A stretch of DNA of 64,000 nucleotides from Ligustrum vulgare (lineage: Eukaryota > Streptophyta > Magnoliopsida > Lamiales > Oleaceae). Shown here piece after piece: positions 1 through 9,470 of this stretch. The stretch covers positions 52,314,124-52,378,123 of the forward strand of contig OY743169.1 of NCBI GenBank assembly GCA_963555705.1, in the 5' to 3' direction. Numbering within the stretch: position 1 is the stretch's first letter; each line of letters opens with the position of its first letter. The notes beneath the pieces were generated by a model. The model was not told the DNA's origin, ran no database searches, and saw only the letters and a list, made by a program, of their open reading frames with translations. The position numbers and the translations under genes were made by a program.

Positions 1-677
1 CAATACATAACATATAATTTCATTCTCCTAACCTTGAACTACACACAATAACGAAGACATAAACTCCATAGGTATAAACATCTTCTTCTCTAACCGTCGA
101 ATTGCTTGGCAAGAACATATACAACCCAACTAGCCGAACCGATGCACCTCCATACTCGGCTTCCTTCACCCCCCCCCCACACCCTCACACCATGGACGGG
201 CTATTTCCACAACCGGTAGTCACTGTGGGGAAACCTCAACCCAAACATCAACGAACCACCACCAAACTGCAATCACTGAGTCACTGCCAAACTCACAAAA
301 TCCGCCAATCTCATAGACTCAAGCACACAACTCCAACCTCAAAAACTCCATAACCGAGTCTCCACATTACACACAAGATCAAAACACTACATGGACACCC
401 AAAGTCACCCGCCACTGTCCCATTTTGAAATCACCAAACCCAAGCCTCAAACCACCATTTAAACCCTATGTTATTTTTTATTTTTTTATTTTTTTGAGAT
501 TTTGAAAACTTATTTATTCTTTCAAGTTTATGGTAAACTTTAAATTTCATTCCATTCAAGTTTTTGAATGAAATTATGTAAATTGAATTTTAATTATTTT
601 TCGCTCAATTATTATTCCAAAAGTTAGTTTGGAAGGATGACGTGAGGTTCTAGGTTACTAAAACTCGGGGCGTTACA
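1..677 (-). mobile_element. Probable gypsy-type LTR remnant (terminal part)
   Basis: Read on the minus strand, the block begins TGTAACGCCCCGAGTTTTAG at position 677. This is the typical start of many plant Ty3/gypsy LTRs. The rest is a C/A-rich stretch (about 120-450) followed by AT-rich DNA. The other end and any partner LTR lie outside the window, so family and length are open. The short reading frame at 102-353 is low-complexity and is not called a gene. Confidence 0.35.
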
Positions 678-1889
678 CATAACACACGAAATTAGGGTTC
701 CTCATTCTTTATATTCCACACATAAACTCTATGCAATTTTGGAGAGAACTAATTGGCGCATGAAGGAAAATTGAAGATCTCTACAACAAGAACATTATCC
801 GGGTGTTGAACTCCAATATATCTTGTTGTTATTTATCTTTAATCATATTTCTAGGTTAGTTTTCTTTATGTTAGGATTTTGATGAAACTTTATTTCCAAA
901 TTTTATGTTTCAATTATTGTTTAATTTAATACAATTTATGGGTAATTAAATTTACTTGTCTCTACAACTATTTGATCACTAGCGTATTCTTATGTTCGAA
1001 ATATTAGGAATGTCCTATACATGCTTTAATTTCCATAAATTCTGATAGGAGATAGAAATATATCCCATGCTTTATGTTATCTTCAAGTGTTCAAAAAACT
1101 TTAATACTTTTCTATGTGTTCATGTTCGTGTTCGTATTCGTATTTGTATACGTCATAGACATATAGTCTTGTCACACATAGAAATATGATTTAATTCTTG
1201 TTTGAATGGGAATTTTAAAAATGTAGGAACATTGATATTCAAAATCCCATGAATTGTTGTTAAGAATTTATTTCAAGCATAAATGATGAAAAATAAAGTG
1301 AATTCTTGATTCCAGCATATTTTTCTCATTAATTTCATTATTTCAAAATTGTTTATTTTTATATTTAGTTAATTCCAATTCCAAAACAAATTGATTTTCT
1401 AGTATGGTTAAAGTTGTAATCTAAAATGATAAATTGTCTTAGTCCTCGTGAAAATGATACTCAAACTCATTGTTCATTTTATTAGTTGTTCAATTCGTAC
1501 ATTTGCTGTAAGGAAAACAATGAACATTCTTTATATAGAAAAAATGATCTACTTGACATTTTTTTGAAGAAATTAAAACCCGTAAAATTGTCAAACTTTA
1601 TATATCACTACCTTGGAACTAACTTAAGACCATACATACCTTTTTTAAGTTTTCACACCATTTTCTTCTTTTCCTGTACTTCAAAACCTTGTGGCTGTAT
1701 CATGTAAATTTTCCTCCAAATCACAATTAAGAAAAGACCTATTTACATTTAATTTCTCTATAAAACCTGCTTTATACAATAAACTTTCACTACAGACCAC
1801 ATCCTTAATCCTAATAATGTTTCAACCAATATATCGTAGAAACGATAGCTAAACTCGTTATTATCGTACCGAATAAAAATAAAATTCTT
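678..1889. other. AT-rich stretch without recognisable gene
   Basis: No coding region, RNA gene or transposon end could be supported here. It is likely old retrotransposon or intergenic DNA next to the decayed Copia element that follows. Confidence 0.4.
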
Positions 1890-3411
1890 CTATTTAACAT
1901 CGAGTTTGCTTCTTGTAGTAGAATCGATGTGAATGTATGAAACACAATCAAATACCTTTAGATGTGAGAATTTTACCTCTTTATTGCTCCAAACCTTATC
2001 CGATATTTTAAAATTCACTGGTGTTGAAGGACTTCCGTTGATCAAATAAGATGCATTGGTGATTGGCTCAGCTCGGAACATATTTGTTAAACCATCATGT
2101 AATCTCATACTTCTAGCATGCTAATTCAAATTCCTATTCATCTTCTAAGCTATACCATTTTGTTGACGTGTTCCTGAAATGATTTTCTTCATCTTGATTC
2201 TATTATAGACATGGTACTTCATGAAATCATTAGCTACACACTCTCCACCATTATTTGACTGCAATCATTTAACCTTCAAATATGTCTCATTTTTAACTAT
2301 CGATTTCCATCTTTTGAATGTATTAAAGATATCATATTTGTTCTTCAAGAAATAGACTCATTTCTTTCTACTTGAGTGATCAATATTTGTCACATAATAA
2401 TTCGAACCTCTAATCAAAGTAACATTCGAAGGTTCACACACATCTGTATCAATCAAATCCAATTTCTTAGCTTTTGGATTCCTTCTGATTTTAGAGAAAC
2501 TAACCATCTTCTTCTTGCCAGAAATACAGCATTCACACAACTGTGTTAAAAAAATCTCAAACCATGTAGCTTCCTTTAGAATTAAGCACTTTTATTTCAC
2601 TCTTACTCATATGTCCTAGCCTGCTATGTGAAAAATCAGAATCGATAGTTGAATCAGTAAAAGAGTTTTGTCTCTATAATTGGAAGTGGTGTAAAGACTT
2701 TTAGATTTATTTCCTTGAGAAATTGACCCCTTCGTTACTTTCCAAGAACCAACATTGAAAGTTACATTATAACCTTCAACATCAAGTAGTCTAACTTAGA
2801 TCAGATTACACATCATTTTTATTAAGTTCTTCAGCTTATAAAATTCACCATACAGACCTATTTTACATCTTCAAATTGACATCACCATACAAACTATATC
2901 CATAGGTTCTCCGTCAGCAAGGTATACGTTTTTATAATTTCTCACAATATAGTTTACATAATTTCACGATGAGAAATGGCATGAAAAGAAGATCGTGAAT
3001 CCTTCACCCTAAGAGTCAATAGGACAATCAATCGAAAAGAGTAAAACATCATGTACATCTTCAATCACGGCATTAAACCAAATGCATCATTTTACTTTTT
3101 ATTCTAGACCTAGACTTGCTTCTACCTTTCCCCCACTTCTTTTCATTGAATTTATAATTTGAATTTTTTGCGATTTTCTCTACCACCACGTTGTGAACAA
3201 TGTTCTTCGATAGTGTCAATCGGACAAATCCCAATGCCTAACGATCAAGAAATTTCAATCGGCTTTTCTTCTAGAAGTGGTTGGTGCATTTTCTTACTGT
3301 ACAGGTAATCCTTGATCTGCATCTTCCAGAATGTGAAATTCATACGATCAAACTTACAAATTCCAACGAACATGCTTCTTCACCAGTCATTACTCTCAAT
3401 TAAGAACCGAA
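1890..3411 (-). pseudogene. Decayed Ty1/copia gag-pol remnant (minus strand)
   Basis: Two minus-strand peptides mark this as Copia polyprotein. Positions 1890-2108 encode an integrase C-terminal stretch (YLINGSPSTPVNFK, then VWSNKEVKFSHLKVFDC). Positions 2358-2540 encode the gag-pre-integrase/integrase start (CECCISGKKK, then DLIDTDVCEPSNV and YYVTNIDHSSR). The order is correct for an element transcribed right to left. The frame is broken many times, no RT or RNase H is left, and the 3' LTR is not visible to the left. The primer-binding site at 3412-3423 fixes the 5' end. This is an inactive relic into which younger elements inserted. Confidence 0.75.
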
Positions 3412-3423
3412 GCTCTGATACCA
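3412..3423 (-). other. Primer-binding site (tRNA-iMet) of the old minus-strand Copia
   Basis: The minus strand reads TGGTATCAGAGC, the standard complement of the initiator-Met tRNA 3' end. It lies seven bases from the putative LTR edge at 3430, which confirms right-to-left orientation. Confidence 0.8.
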
Positions 3424-3429
3424 ATTTTT

Positions 3430-3628
3430 TGTGAATTAGGAATCCTGATTATTTTTTATCGATAGCAATTAATATCAATAAAGAGAAAAAAATCAATCAA
3501 ATAATGCAAGATTTATAGATTTTTGCCTTAATGTGAGACAACATCATCTTTCACCATGGTATGAATTCACTATAATGAAAATATATTCTCTAATAAACCT
3601 TTTATATTTGTCCTCAAAATGACATTTA
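3430..3628 (-). mobile_element. Partial 5' LTR of the old minus-strand Copia
   Basis: The plus strand starts TGTGAATTAGG directly beside the PBS, so on the minus strand the LTR ends in CA. It holds a TATA-like stretch (about 3510-3520) and is cut at 3628 by the next element. A continuation may lie at 17835-17899, where the minus strand reads TGTTGAAATATAAAAC. That join is inferred only. Confidence 0.5.
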
Positions 3629-3799
3629 TGTTATAAATATTATACTATTTAGTGAATGACATTCATACCCTTGTAACCCTAGGAATAATTACTTTGTATA
3701 TCCCTTTCTTCTCCTATATACATGGTGCTCTAATTCTTAATAAAACACAAGTTTATTTGCCTCTTTATTTTCTTGTCTCTTTCTCTCTATTTCATAACA
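3629..3799 (+). repeat. 5' LTR of outer Copia
   Basis: 171 bp, TG...CA, containing AATAAAACACAAG and a CT-rich 3' part. It is followed directly by the PBS-like CGTTATCAGCATGA (3800-3813), a primer site used by many short-LTR plant Copia elements. Confidence 0.9.
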
Positions 3800-4626
3800 C
3801 GTTATCAGCATGATTCTCTAAAATTATTAGAAGGTAATTTTTATTTTTTTTAGTTATAATCATCTGTCATGTATATCAAAATTAATTTGATAACACATGA
3901 ATTTTTTTTAACTGCATCACGGCGAGGTCAAGCTTGTTCAATTTGGAATCTGATTCATGGAGCTTGATTTTTTTTAGTCCAAATCATTACCATTCCAAAT
4001 CAGTTACTGCATAATCCGAATCCAATTCAATTAAAAATCTGAATTCAATTCATTCCCAAATCACAACCATTCATTGGGTTGCGTTATTGTATGCTTAATT
4101 GTTGAATTTGTTGACCTATGGTCAATTTGACCTTATTGTTTTGATCATAACAAACAAGAATTTATTGTGTTACTAACAAGTGTGCTTCAAGTGTTTCATG
4201 TAATGATAAATATTCAAAGCACTCTATGTTCAAATCGTCTCTCAAAGATATAAATCAAAATTATGTGATCGAGCACATGAGACGCAAAGAAGATCATGAA
4301 AGAATTGAAGATATTCAAAGATCAAAATTGAGGTTGAAAAGCATGACATGAAGATCAAGAATTCAAGCATACAAGATTAGAGTTGATTTAACATATGTAA
4401 AGGTTTATCACTCTCAATCTTTAGCGATGAAATTCAAAGAGCTCGAAAATGATTTTTATGCATCAAGAAACTTACTTGAAAATTCATCACTTGCATAAAA
4501 TATTTTCATCTTAGTCAAGATTGTCTTTCAAATGTTATTTGATCTTAAATCATGATTATACTATGTTAAACCACTTTGAAAAATAAGTTAGAAACCTAAA
4601 AATCGAAAATTTTCATATTTTTCAAA

Positions 4627-4815
4627 AGTCAACAGAAAGTCAACGGTCAACAGTTGACTTTCGGTCAACCGAACTATTTCGGTCGACCGAAATTTTGGTC
4701 AACCGAAATATTTCGGTCAACCGAAAGTTAAACGGTAAAATTGTAACGGCTATATGGAAGATTCGGTCGACCGAAACTCCAAATTTGGTCGACCGAAACT
4801 GGCTGAACTTGAATT
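4627..4815 (+). promoter_or_regulatory. LTR enhancer-like cluster: W-boxes and GGTCGACC palindromes
   Basis: Seven W-box cores (TTGACY or its complement) lie between 4627 and 4720: AGTCAA at 4627 and 4638, GGTCAA at 4645, 4663, 4697 and 4715, and TTGACT at 4654. Three more sit at the LTR start (4111, 4120, 4127). Mixed in are TTCGGTCGACCGAA palindromes (around 4678, 4762, 4787). W-boxes are bound by WRKY factors that respond to pathogens and stress. The block ends just before the TATA box, where an enhancer would be expected. The 3' LTR copy (about 10648-10818) is 18 bp shorter because one palindromic unit is missing. Confidence 0.6.
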
Positions 4816-4823
4816 TTTTCATC

Positions 4824-4832
4824 TATAAATAG
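4824..4832 (+). promoter_or_regulatory. LTR TATA box
   Basis: TATAAATAG, the best TATA match in the LTR; the 3' LTR copy is at 10827-10835. It would place transcript start near 4855. Confidence 0.6.
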
Positions 4833-5467
4833 CCATCACATTTGCATTCAATAAGAACAACTTAGATAAGATTTTATACACACTTTCTTGTGAAAATTCA
4901 GTGTTCTTACTTAGTTTTTATTCATCTTTTTATTTTCATAAAACTTTGATTGATCTAAACTTTGTTTTATCAAATTCATCAAAGTTTTTGGAAGAAAGTT
5001 TTGTGAAGATTCTTGGTTTTATATTGTTTAAACTTCTTCAACATCTTCACACAATATTGGAATTGAAGTGTAAGTCTCTCTTTGTTCTAAACTTGTTTTA
5101 ATCTTTTAAAAGAGAGAAATTCCAATTAAGGAACTTTGATTATTTGTGCTACATTTTTCATTATCATTTGATTCATCAAAGTTCCATTGCCTAAACACTT
5201 TGAGCTTAACTTATTGTTAATTATTCAAGTGTGGCATCTCTTGGTACGTAATTTGATTCAATATTTTTAACAAGAGATTATTTGAAAAACTTTGTTTGAT
5301 TGCATCAAACTTTTCATTATCATTTGCATCAAAGTTTTTCTCTAACACTCGAGCTTAATTCATTGCTATCTATTGAAGTGTTAGCCTAACTCTCTCGGTA
5401 CTTAATTTGAGTATATCATTTGTCAAGAGAGTTATTTCAATTGTACATTCAATTCATTATATCTTGT

Positions 5468-5597
5468 GGTTTCGAGAGCCTTGTGAAAACTCGATTGTTG
5501 GTTTTCGAGAGCCTTGTCAAAACTCGATTGTTGGTTTTCGAGAGCCTTGTCAAAACTCGATTGTTGGTTTCGAGAGCCGTGTGAAAACTCGATTGTA
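5468..5597 (+). repeat. 33-bp tandem repeat in LTR, four copies
   Basis: The unit TTTTCGAGAGCCTTGTCAAA plus ACTCGATTGTTGG occurs four times (32-33 bp each), with slight variation in the first and last copies. It is repeated in the 3' LTR at 11471-11600. It lies in the transcribed part of the LTR. There are no unique spacers, so it is not CRISPR-like. Confidence 0.9.
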
Positions 5598-6015
5598 AAA
5601 GGATAGGCGCTCCTTGTTGTAAGTCGCCTAAGGATTTGGTACTCCTTGTTGTAAGTTACCAAAATAGTGGATTTGGCCTTGCTCGTGACGGAGAGCTCGG
5701 TAACGGGGGACGTAGATCACGTTGGTTGATTGAACCTCCATAAATCGCGTTTGCACTCTCTCATCCCTTTTATTTACTTACATTGCACTTACTCTATTCT
5801 ATCAATTTACATTGTGCAACGCTTTATCTTAGTGCTATACTTGCCTTATCAATTAAGTTTACACTTATATAGCACATTACATTGATAGTTTAGTTACTTG
5901 TAACACTAAGTGCTATTACTTGTACCTATTGGTTTTTAAGTGTGAGATTATTATCGAAAAAGTTTTATAAACCAATTCACCCTCCTCTTGGTTAGTTTAC
6001 TCTTGGGCTAATAAT

Positions 6016-6027
6016 TGGTATCAGAGC
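6016..6027 (+). other. Primer-binding site of the young element
   Basis: TGGTATCAGAGC, an exact match to the common initiator-Met tRNA primer site, two bases after the LTR end. Confidence 0.9.
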
Positions 6028-6067
6028 TTAGGTGCTCATTTTTAAAAGATTTTACAATCTTGAGTAA

Positions 6068-6985
6068 ATGGCTAACCATAATCTTGAGGGGCATTCTACA
6101 AATCGTCCTCCTTTCTTTGATGGTACAAATTATAATTATTGGAAAACTAGAATGATGATTTTTATTCAATCCATTGATTATAATATTTGGGATGTCATTG
6201 AATCCTGTCCTCATAAGCTTACTATGGTCATTAAGGTTGATGGAAAACCGGATCAAACTATTTTAAAACCTAGAAAGGAATATGATGAAAATGATAGGAG
6301 GAAATTGACTCTAAATGCTAGGGCCAAAAATATACTTTATTGTGCTTTGGATATTAATGAATTTAATCGTATTAGCACATGTGATTCCGCACACGATATT
6401 TGGCATGCTTTAGAAGTCACACACATGGGCACAAATAAAGTGAAAGAAACTAAGACAAATCTTTTATTTAAAGATTTTGAAAATTTCTTTATGAAGCAAG
6501 ATGAGCCCATTACTTGCATGATTACTCGCTTTACCGACATTGTCAATGGTCTTAAAGGCTTTGATCATAAATTTTCTAACGGTGAACTTGTGAGTAAAAT
6601 TCTTAGGTCTCTCTCCCAAGATTGGAATCCATTGAGGATGTTGATCGAAAACATGATAGACGTCAACACACATCCATTGGAGGAGCTTTATGGAACATTG
6701 ATGACTTATGAGCTCAACAATGCCGAAACAAAGGAGAGGACAAGAAAAGGAAAAGAAGAGGCCAAGCGCGAAATTGCTCTTAAATCATCACATGGTCACA
6801 AAAGTACCAAGTGTCGAAGCAAGAAAATATTTTTCAAAAAGAAACCTCTACAAGCCACTTGGGATGAAAGTGATGATGAGCAAGATGAAGATGATAGTCA
6901 AGATGAAATGGCCAACATGTGCTTCATGACTATTGAGGATGAGGTAAATTTCTTTTATACATCTTGGACTTTAAATTATCAATGA
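6068..6985 (+). CDS. gag: Copia Gag (UBN2-type), damaged zinc knuckle
   Basis: A 305-residue capsid-type Gag of the SIRE/Maximus kind. It starts at the first ATG after the PBS. Residues 13-27 (RPPFFDGTNYNYWKT) are the typical start, followed by the UBN2 domain (about 60-200, with SAHDIWHALEVTH and LRSLSQDWNP). Near residues 244-253 only the second half of a CCHC knuckle is left (GHKSTKC); the first CxxC pair is missing, as after an in-frame deletion. A KKPLQATWDE segment and an acidic stretch follow, then the frame ends. Gag would assemble the particle that packages element RNA. Without the knuckle RNA binding may be weak, and no pol follows. It is either a poor Gag or simply carried along. 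Confidence 0.85.
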   Translation: MANHNLEGHSTNRPPFFDGTNYNYWKTRMMIFIQSIDYNIWDVIESCPHKLTMVIKVDGKPDQTILKPRKEYDENDRRKLTLNARAKNILYCALDINEFNRISTCDSAHDIWHALEVTHMGTNKVKETKTNLLFKDFENFFMKQDEPITCMITRFTDIVNGLKGFDHKFSNGELVSKILRSLSQDWNPLRMLIENMIDVNTHPLEELYGTLMTYELNNAETKERTRKGKEEAKREIALKSSHGHKSTKCRSKKIFFKKKPLQATWDESDDEQDEDDSQDEMANMCFMTIEDEVNFFYTSWTLNYQ

Positions 6986-7159
6986 TTTAAATTTCTATGA
7001 ATCAACATTTTTGATTAAAGCATCTTGCTCTTCGTAAAAATTTCTTACATTCAAAATATATTGAGTATGAATATGAAATATGGTGCTAATATGTGGTTTA
7101 TGCATAATTGTATGTTACATGTTTTAACCGAAATCAAATAAAAATTTAAATTTTTGTAG

Positions 7160-7375
7160 ATTTCGGTCGACCGAAAGATTTTTCGGACGACCGAAAGTGT
7201 ACTTTCGGTCGAACAAGCGTTCAGCCGAAAGAGTTTCGGTCGACCAACTGTACGACCGAAACCAGACTTTCGGTCGACCATTAGTCAACCGAAAGTGTCT
7301 GCAGCTACCTGTTTTTCACTCCTGCAGAGTTTCGGTCGACCAATATATTTTCGGTCGACCGAAAGTAGCTGAAAT
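7160..7375 (+). repeat. Second array of TTTCGGTCGACCGAAA palindromes
   Basis: After gag, the palindrome family of the LTR returns at least seven times, with variants such as TTTCGGACGACCGAAAG and TTTCGGTCGACCAA. It is internal to the element, so this motif is present at three places per copy. There is no coding content. Confidence 0.8.
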
Positions 7376-7689
7376 TGGGAATTTCTTTTTATTTTCAATA
7401 TTTTCATACACAATCCCTAAATGACTTGAAATCATCTTCTTCTCTTCATAAAACTCTTGTAATACATTTCTTTGATCACTTATTTTTTGGCTTTGAGAGT
7501 GATATGATTGTTGACCAAAATTGTTTTGATATGTCGACAAAATGCATTACCCTTTAACTCATTTCATGATAACAATTACTTCATAGTCAAACATAGATAT
7601 TATTATTTCTCATGAAAGAGTACAGACTAGAGTCACACTTGAAAGGAAATACATGGAACACGCAAATGCTAAAGAGAGAAACATGGAAA

Positions 7690-7921
7690 GTCCTCAAAAT
7701 GAGAGATGTGTTTCCGGAGTAGCCGTATCCTACCACCTCTGATCTTTTGAGGAAACAAAGACAAACCTTCAAAGAGGTGTGTTTCGAGAGTAAAAATACT
7801 CCGTAATCTACCACATTTGAAGTACACACACAAGATTTAAACATTAAGGTAATCCTAGGAAATTAGAGGGGTGTCTCAAGAGTGAGTATACTCCGTACTC
7901 TACCCCCACCTATTTTAGGAT
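7690..7921 (-). other. Three related small hairpins downstream of LOG
   Basis: Below the LOG stop codon (minus strand), a unit of about 60-100 bp recurs three times. Each has a short hairpin: GAGTAAAAATACTC at about 7787, GAGTGAGTATACTC at about 7880, and an imperfect GGAGTAGCCGTATCC at about 7716. Each is followed by a TCTACCAC-like box. They would lie in the 3' untranslated part of a LOG transcript. Repeated 3' stem-loops are common in viral RNAs, but their function here is not known. No poly(A) track is seen. Confidence 0.5.
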
Positions 7922-8575
7922 TCACAAAGTCAAATTTACATTAACCGGACTCCACTTTCGCTTGACTCCCCTTCCTTGCGACCAATCTACCTTTAAACCT
8001 GCTGGATCTTGTATTGGGATATATGACTGCAGCTTATCCAGTAGTTCATCAATAGTAGGAGCAGAAATAAGGATCCTTCGGGAAAATGGAGAGATGAATC
8101 CTTGTTCCACTGCATGATCAAGAAAGGTTAACAAACCATCAAAGAAATGGTTAACATTTAATAGCCCAATAGGCTTAGTATGGAGATCTAGTTGAGCCCA
8201 GGAGGTAATATTAAAGATTTCTTCTAAGGTGCCAAAACCTCCGGGCAGGGCTATAAATGCATCAGATTCATATAACATACAAGTTATGCGTTCGTGAATA
8301 GATAAGGTTTGTACTTCATGACCTCGTGTTTTGCCTGCTATATCTGCTAAAGGGACAGGAATAACTCCAATCACCCTTACTTTCTCTGTAAGAGCATATT
8401 GGGAAACACAGCCCATCAGACCACTGCTACCTCCTCCATACACAAGATTGATACCTTTCTCCCCCAGTTTCTTTCCAAGGTCTACTGTTGTCTCAAGATA
8501 CCCAAAACCTTTCCCCACATGTGATCCACAAAATACACATACAGTTTTGATCTGTCTAAGTTTTGATCCCTCCAT
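7922..8575 (-). CDS. LOG: LOG-family cytokinin riboside 5'-monophosphate phosphoribohydrolase, intronless
   Basis: A 217-residue intact ORF, the usual LOG length (about 210-225). LOG enzymes hydrolyse cytokinin nucleotides directly to free active cytokinin plus ribose 5-phosphate in the cytosol. Visible motifs are CVFCGS (13-18), YGGGSSGLMG (46-55), an arginine in IHER (96) at the conserved active-site arginine position, and PGGFGTLEE (111-119), the PGGxGTxxE signature with catalytic glutamate. The usual GG loop before VIGVIP is replaced by residues EK. The tail has VDWSQGRGVKRKW, as in one plant LOG subgroup, so the origin is plant rather than bacterial. Plant LOG genes normally have several introns; this copy has none. 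It lies antisense to the retrotransposon, 250 bp beyond the viral-type ORF on the same strand. Expression and activity are unknown. Confidence 0.88.
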   Translation of the reverse strand: MEGSKLRQIKTVCVFCGSHVGKGFGYLETTVDLGKKLGEKGINLVYGGGSSGLMGCVSQYALTEKVRVIGVIPVPLADIAGKTRGHEVQTLSIHERITCMLYESDAFIALPGGFGTLEEIFNITSWAQLDLHTKPIGLLNVNHFFDGLLTFLDHAVEQGFISPFSRRILISAPTIDELLDKLQSYIPIQDPAGLKVDWSQGRGVKRKWSPVNVNLTL

Positions 8576-8825
8576 TTTTGAAAGAAAAGAAAGGAAAACT
8601 TACGAGAAGTTGTGATTTTGGGATGCATGAACTATGAAAACCTCTGGCTATTTAAAAACCGAAAAACCACACTATTTACGATCGTCTTTGAAAAAGGAAA
8701 GATTTACTTTTGTCAAAATCAACCTACTTTTGAATATTTTTATCGTATCGAGGTGTCACCTTTCGGCGATTTTTTTAAAACCGTTCTCAAAACTCGTGAA
8801 AGGAAAAAGTATCAAAAGATTTACC
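8576..8825 (-). other. Spacer between the viral-type ORF and LOG
   Basis: A 250-bp AT-rich gap on the minus strand between the stop of the upstream ORF and the LOG ATG. It has a pyrimidine-rich stretch just before the ATG (TTTTCCTTTCTTTTC). Plus-strand frames here overlap both genes and look like shadows. A subgenomic promoter or leader is possible but not shown. Confidence 0.4.
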
Positions 8826-9362
8826 TTATATCAAATGCTGAGTTGCCAAAACAGACTGGCAAACCGGATCTTTTGCGATTGTATTCTTGAGACTATATCG
8901 TTTTTTATCCTCGTTAAATTGAGCATATAAGGAAAGAAGTTCCCGTTGCACATATCCACTTGGGTGCGTCTCAAGAGTCAATCTAATATCATCCAAACAC
9001 TCCCTACTCAGTCCACCCTTTATGAAATCAATTTTATCATCTCGATTGTTAGATGAATATCCGACTGTTTTGCAACGAGTATCACAATTCCAACGAGCAC
9101 ATTTGTAGCAACCATTCAGCCTTTTTGCTCTTCGCTTCTTTGCAAAAGTGCTTTTACCCAAACCAGGTAGATGTTTAGGAAATGACAATGGTAATTCACC
9201 GGTTAATCGGACTTTTGCTTCTATTAACCAGCGCACGTCTTCTGGAAAGCCTTGAGCCATTAGCAACCTCAATCTTTCGAGCCTCATTCGATAAATTTTT
9301 CTCAGATCATTCATTGGAAGATTGGAATAATACTTGCGAATGCTTAAAAGGATGTTATCCAT
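8826..9362 (-). CDS. Cysteine-rich nucleic-acid-binding protein, betaflexivirus-like
   Basis: A 178-residue intact ORF. Residues 36-50 carry a FPEDVRWLIE-type helix, then KSTFAKKRRAKR (70-81), a strongly basic stretch, then a cysteine cluster C85-x2-C88-x4-C93-x3-C97, then DFIKGGLS (112-119). A basic arginine-rich run directly before a compact zinc-finger-like cluster, followed by an FI-x-x-G segment, is the layout of the small cysteine-rich proteins encoded near the 3' end of carla-, tricho- and vitivirus genomes. Those proteins bind nucleic acid and modulate infection or silencing. At 178 residues it is longer than most of them. It lies antisense to the element and in tandem with LOG. It could be an endogenous viral sequence captured from RNA. 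A host zinc-finger protein is the alternative. Confidence 0.6.
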   Translation of the reverse strand: MDNILLSIRKYYSNLPMNDLRKIYRMRLERLRLLMAQGFPEDVRWLIEAKVRLTGELPLSFPKHLPGLGKSTFAKKRRAKRLNGCYKCARWNCDTRCKTVGYSSNNRDDKIDFIKGGLSRECLDDIRLTLETHPSGYVQRELLSLYAQFNEDKKRYSLKNTIAKDPVCQSVLATQHLI

Positions 9363-9470
9363 TTTTTTGATGGATTTAACCTCTTCCCAACCGATCTATT
9401 TAAAGATGTAAAAGATCTGAGTAGTTCTTCATGATATTGATTCCTGCAAGATAATATGAAATAGAATAAT

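Larger units (their letters stand above)
4109..6013 (+). repeat. 5' LTR of the young element (1905 bp)
   Basis: Starts TGTTGACCTATGG and ends GGGCTAATA, where the terminal C found in the 3' copy has become T. It contains a W-box and palindrome cluster (4627-4815), a TATA box (4824-4832), a 33-bp tandem repeat (5468-5597) and a CT-rich tail. The short reading frames inside it are repeated in both LTRs and are not genes. Confidence 0.95.

Noticed and set aside
5468..5597. CRISPR-like look of the 33-bp repeat
   Set aside because: The units are directly abutting with no unique spacers, and the context is a plant LTR.
5407..5662. Short ORFs on both strands across the 33-bp LTR repeat, identical at 11410-11665
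   Set aside because: They are read through a tandem repeat in a long terminal repeat and have no domain; no start context or separate transcript is suggested.
7922..8575. Bacterial origin of the LOG gene
   Set aside because: The motifs (IGLLNV, DHAVEQGFISP, VDWS...KRK tail) are of the plant type, and the gene lies inside a plant retrotransposon.
8612..8930. Plus-strand ORFs between LOG and the viral-type ORF
   Set aside because: They overlap the antisense genes and spacer and show no recognisable motif; treated as shadows.
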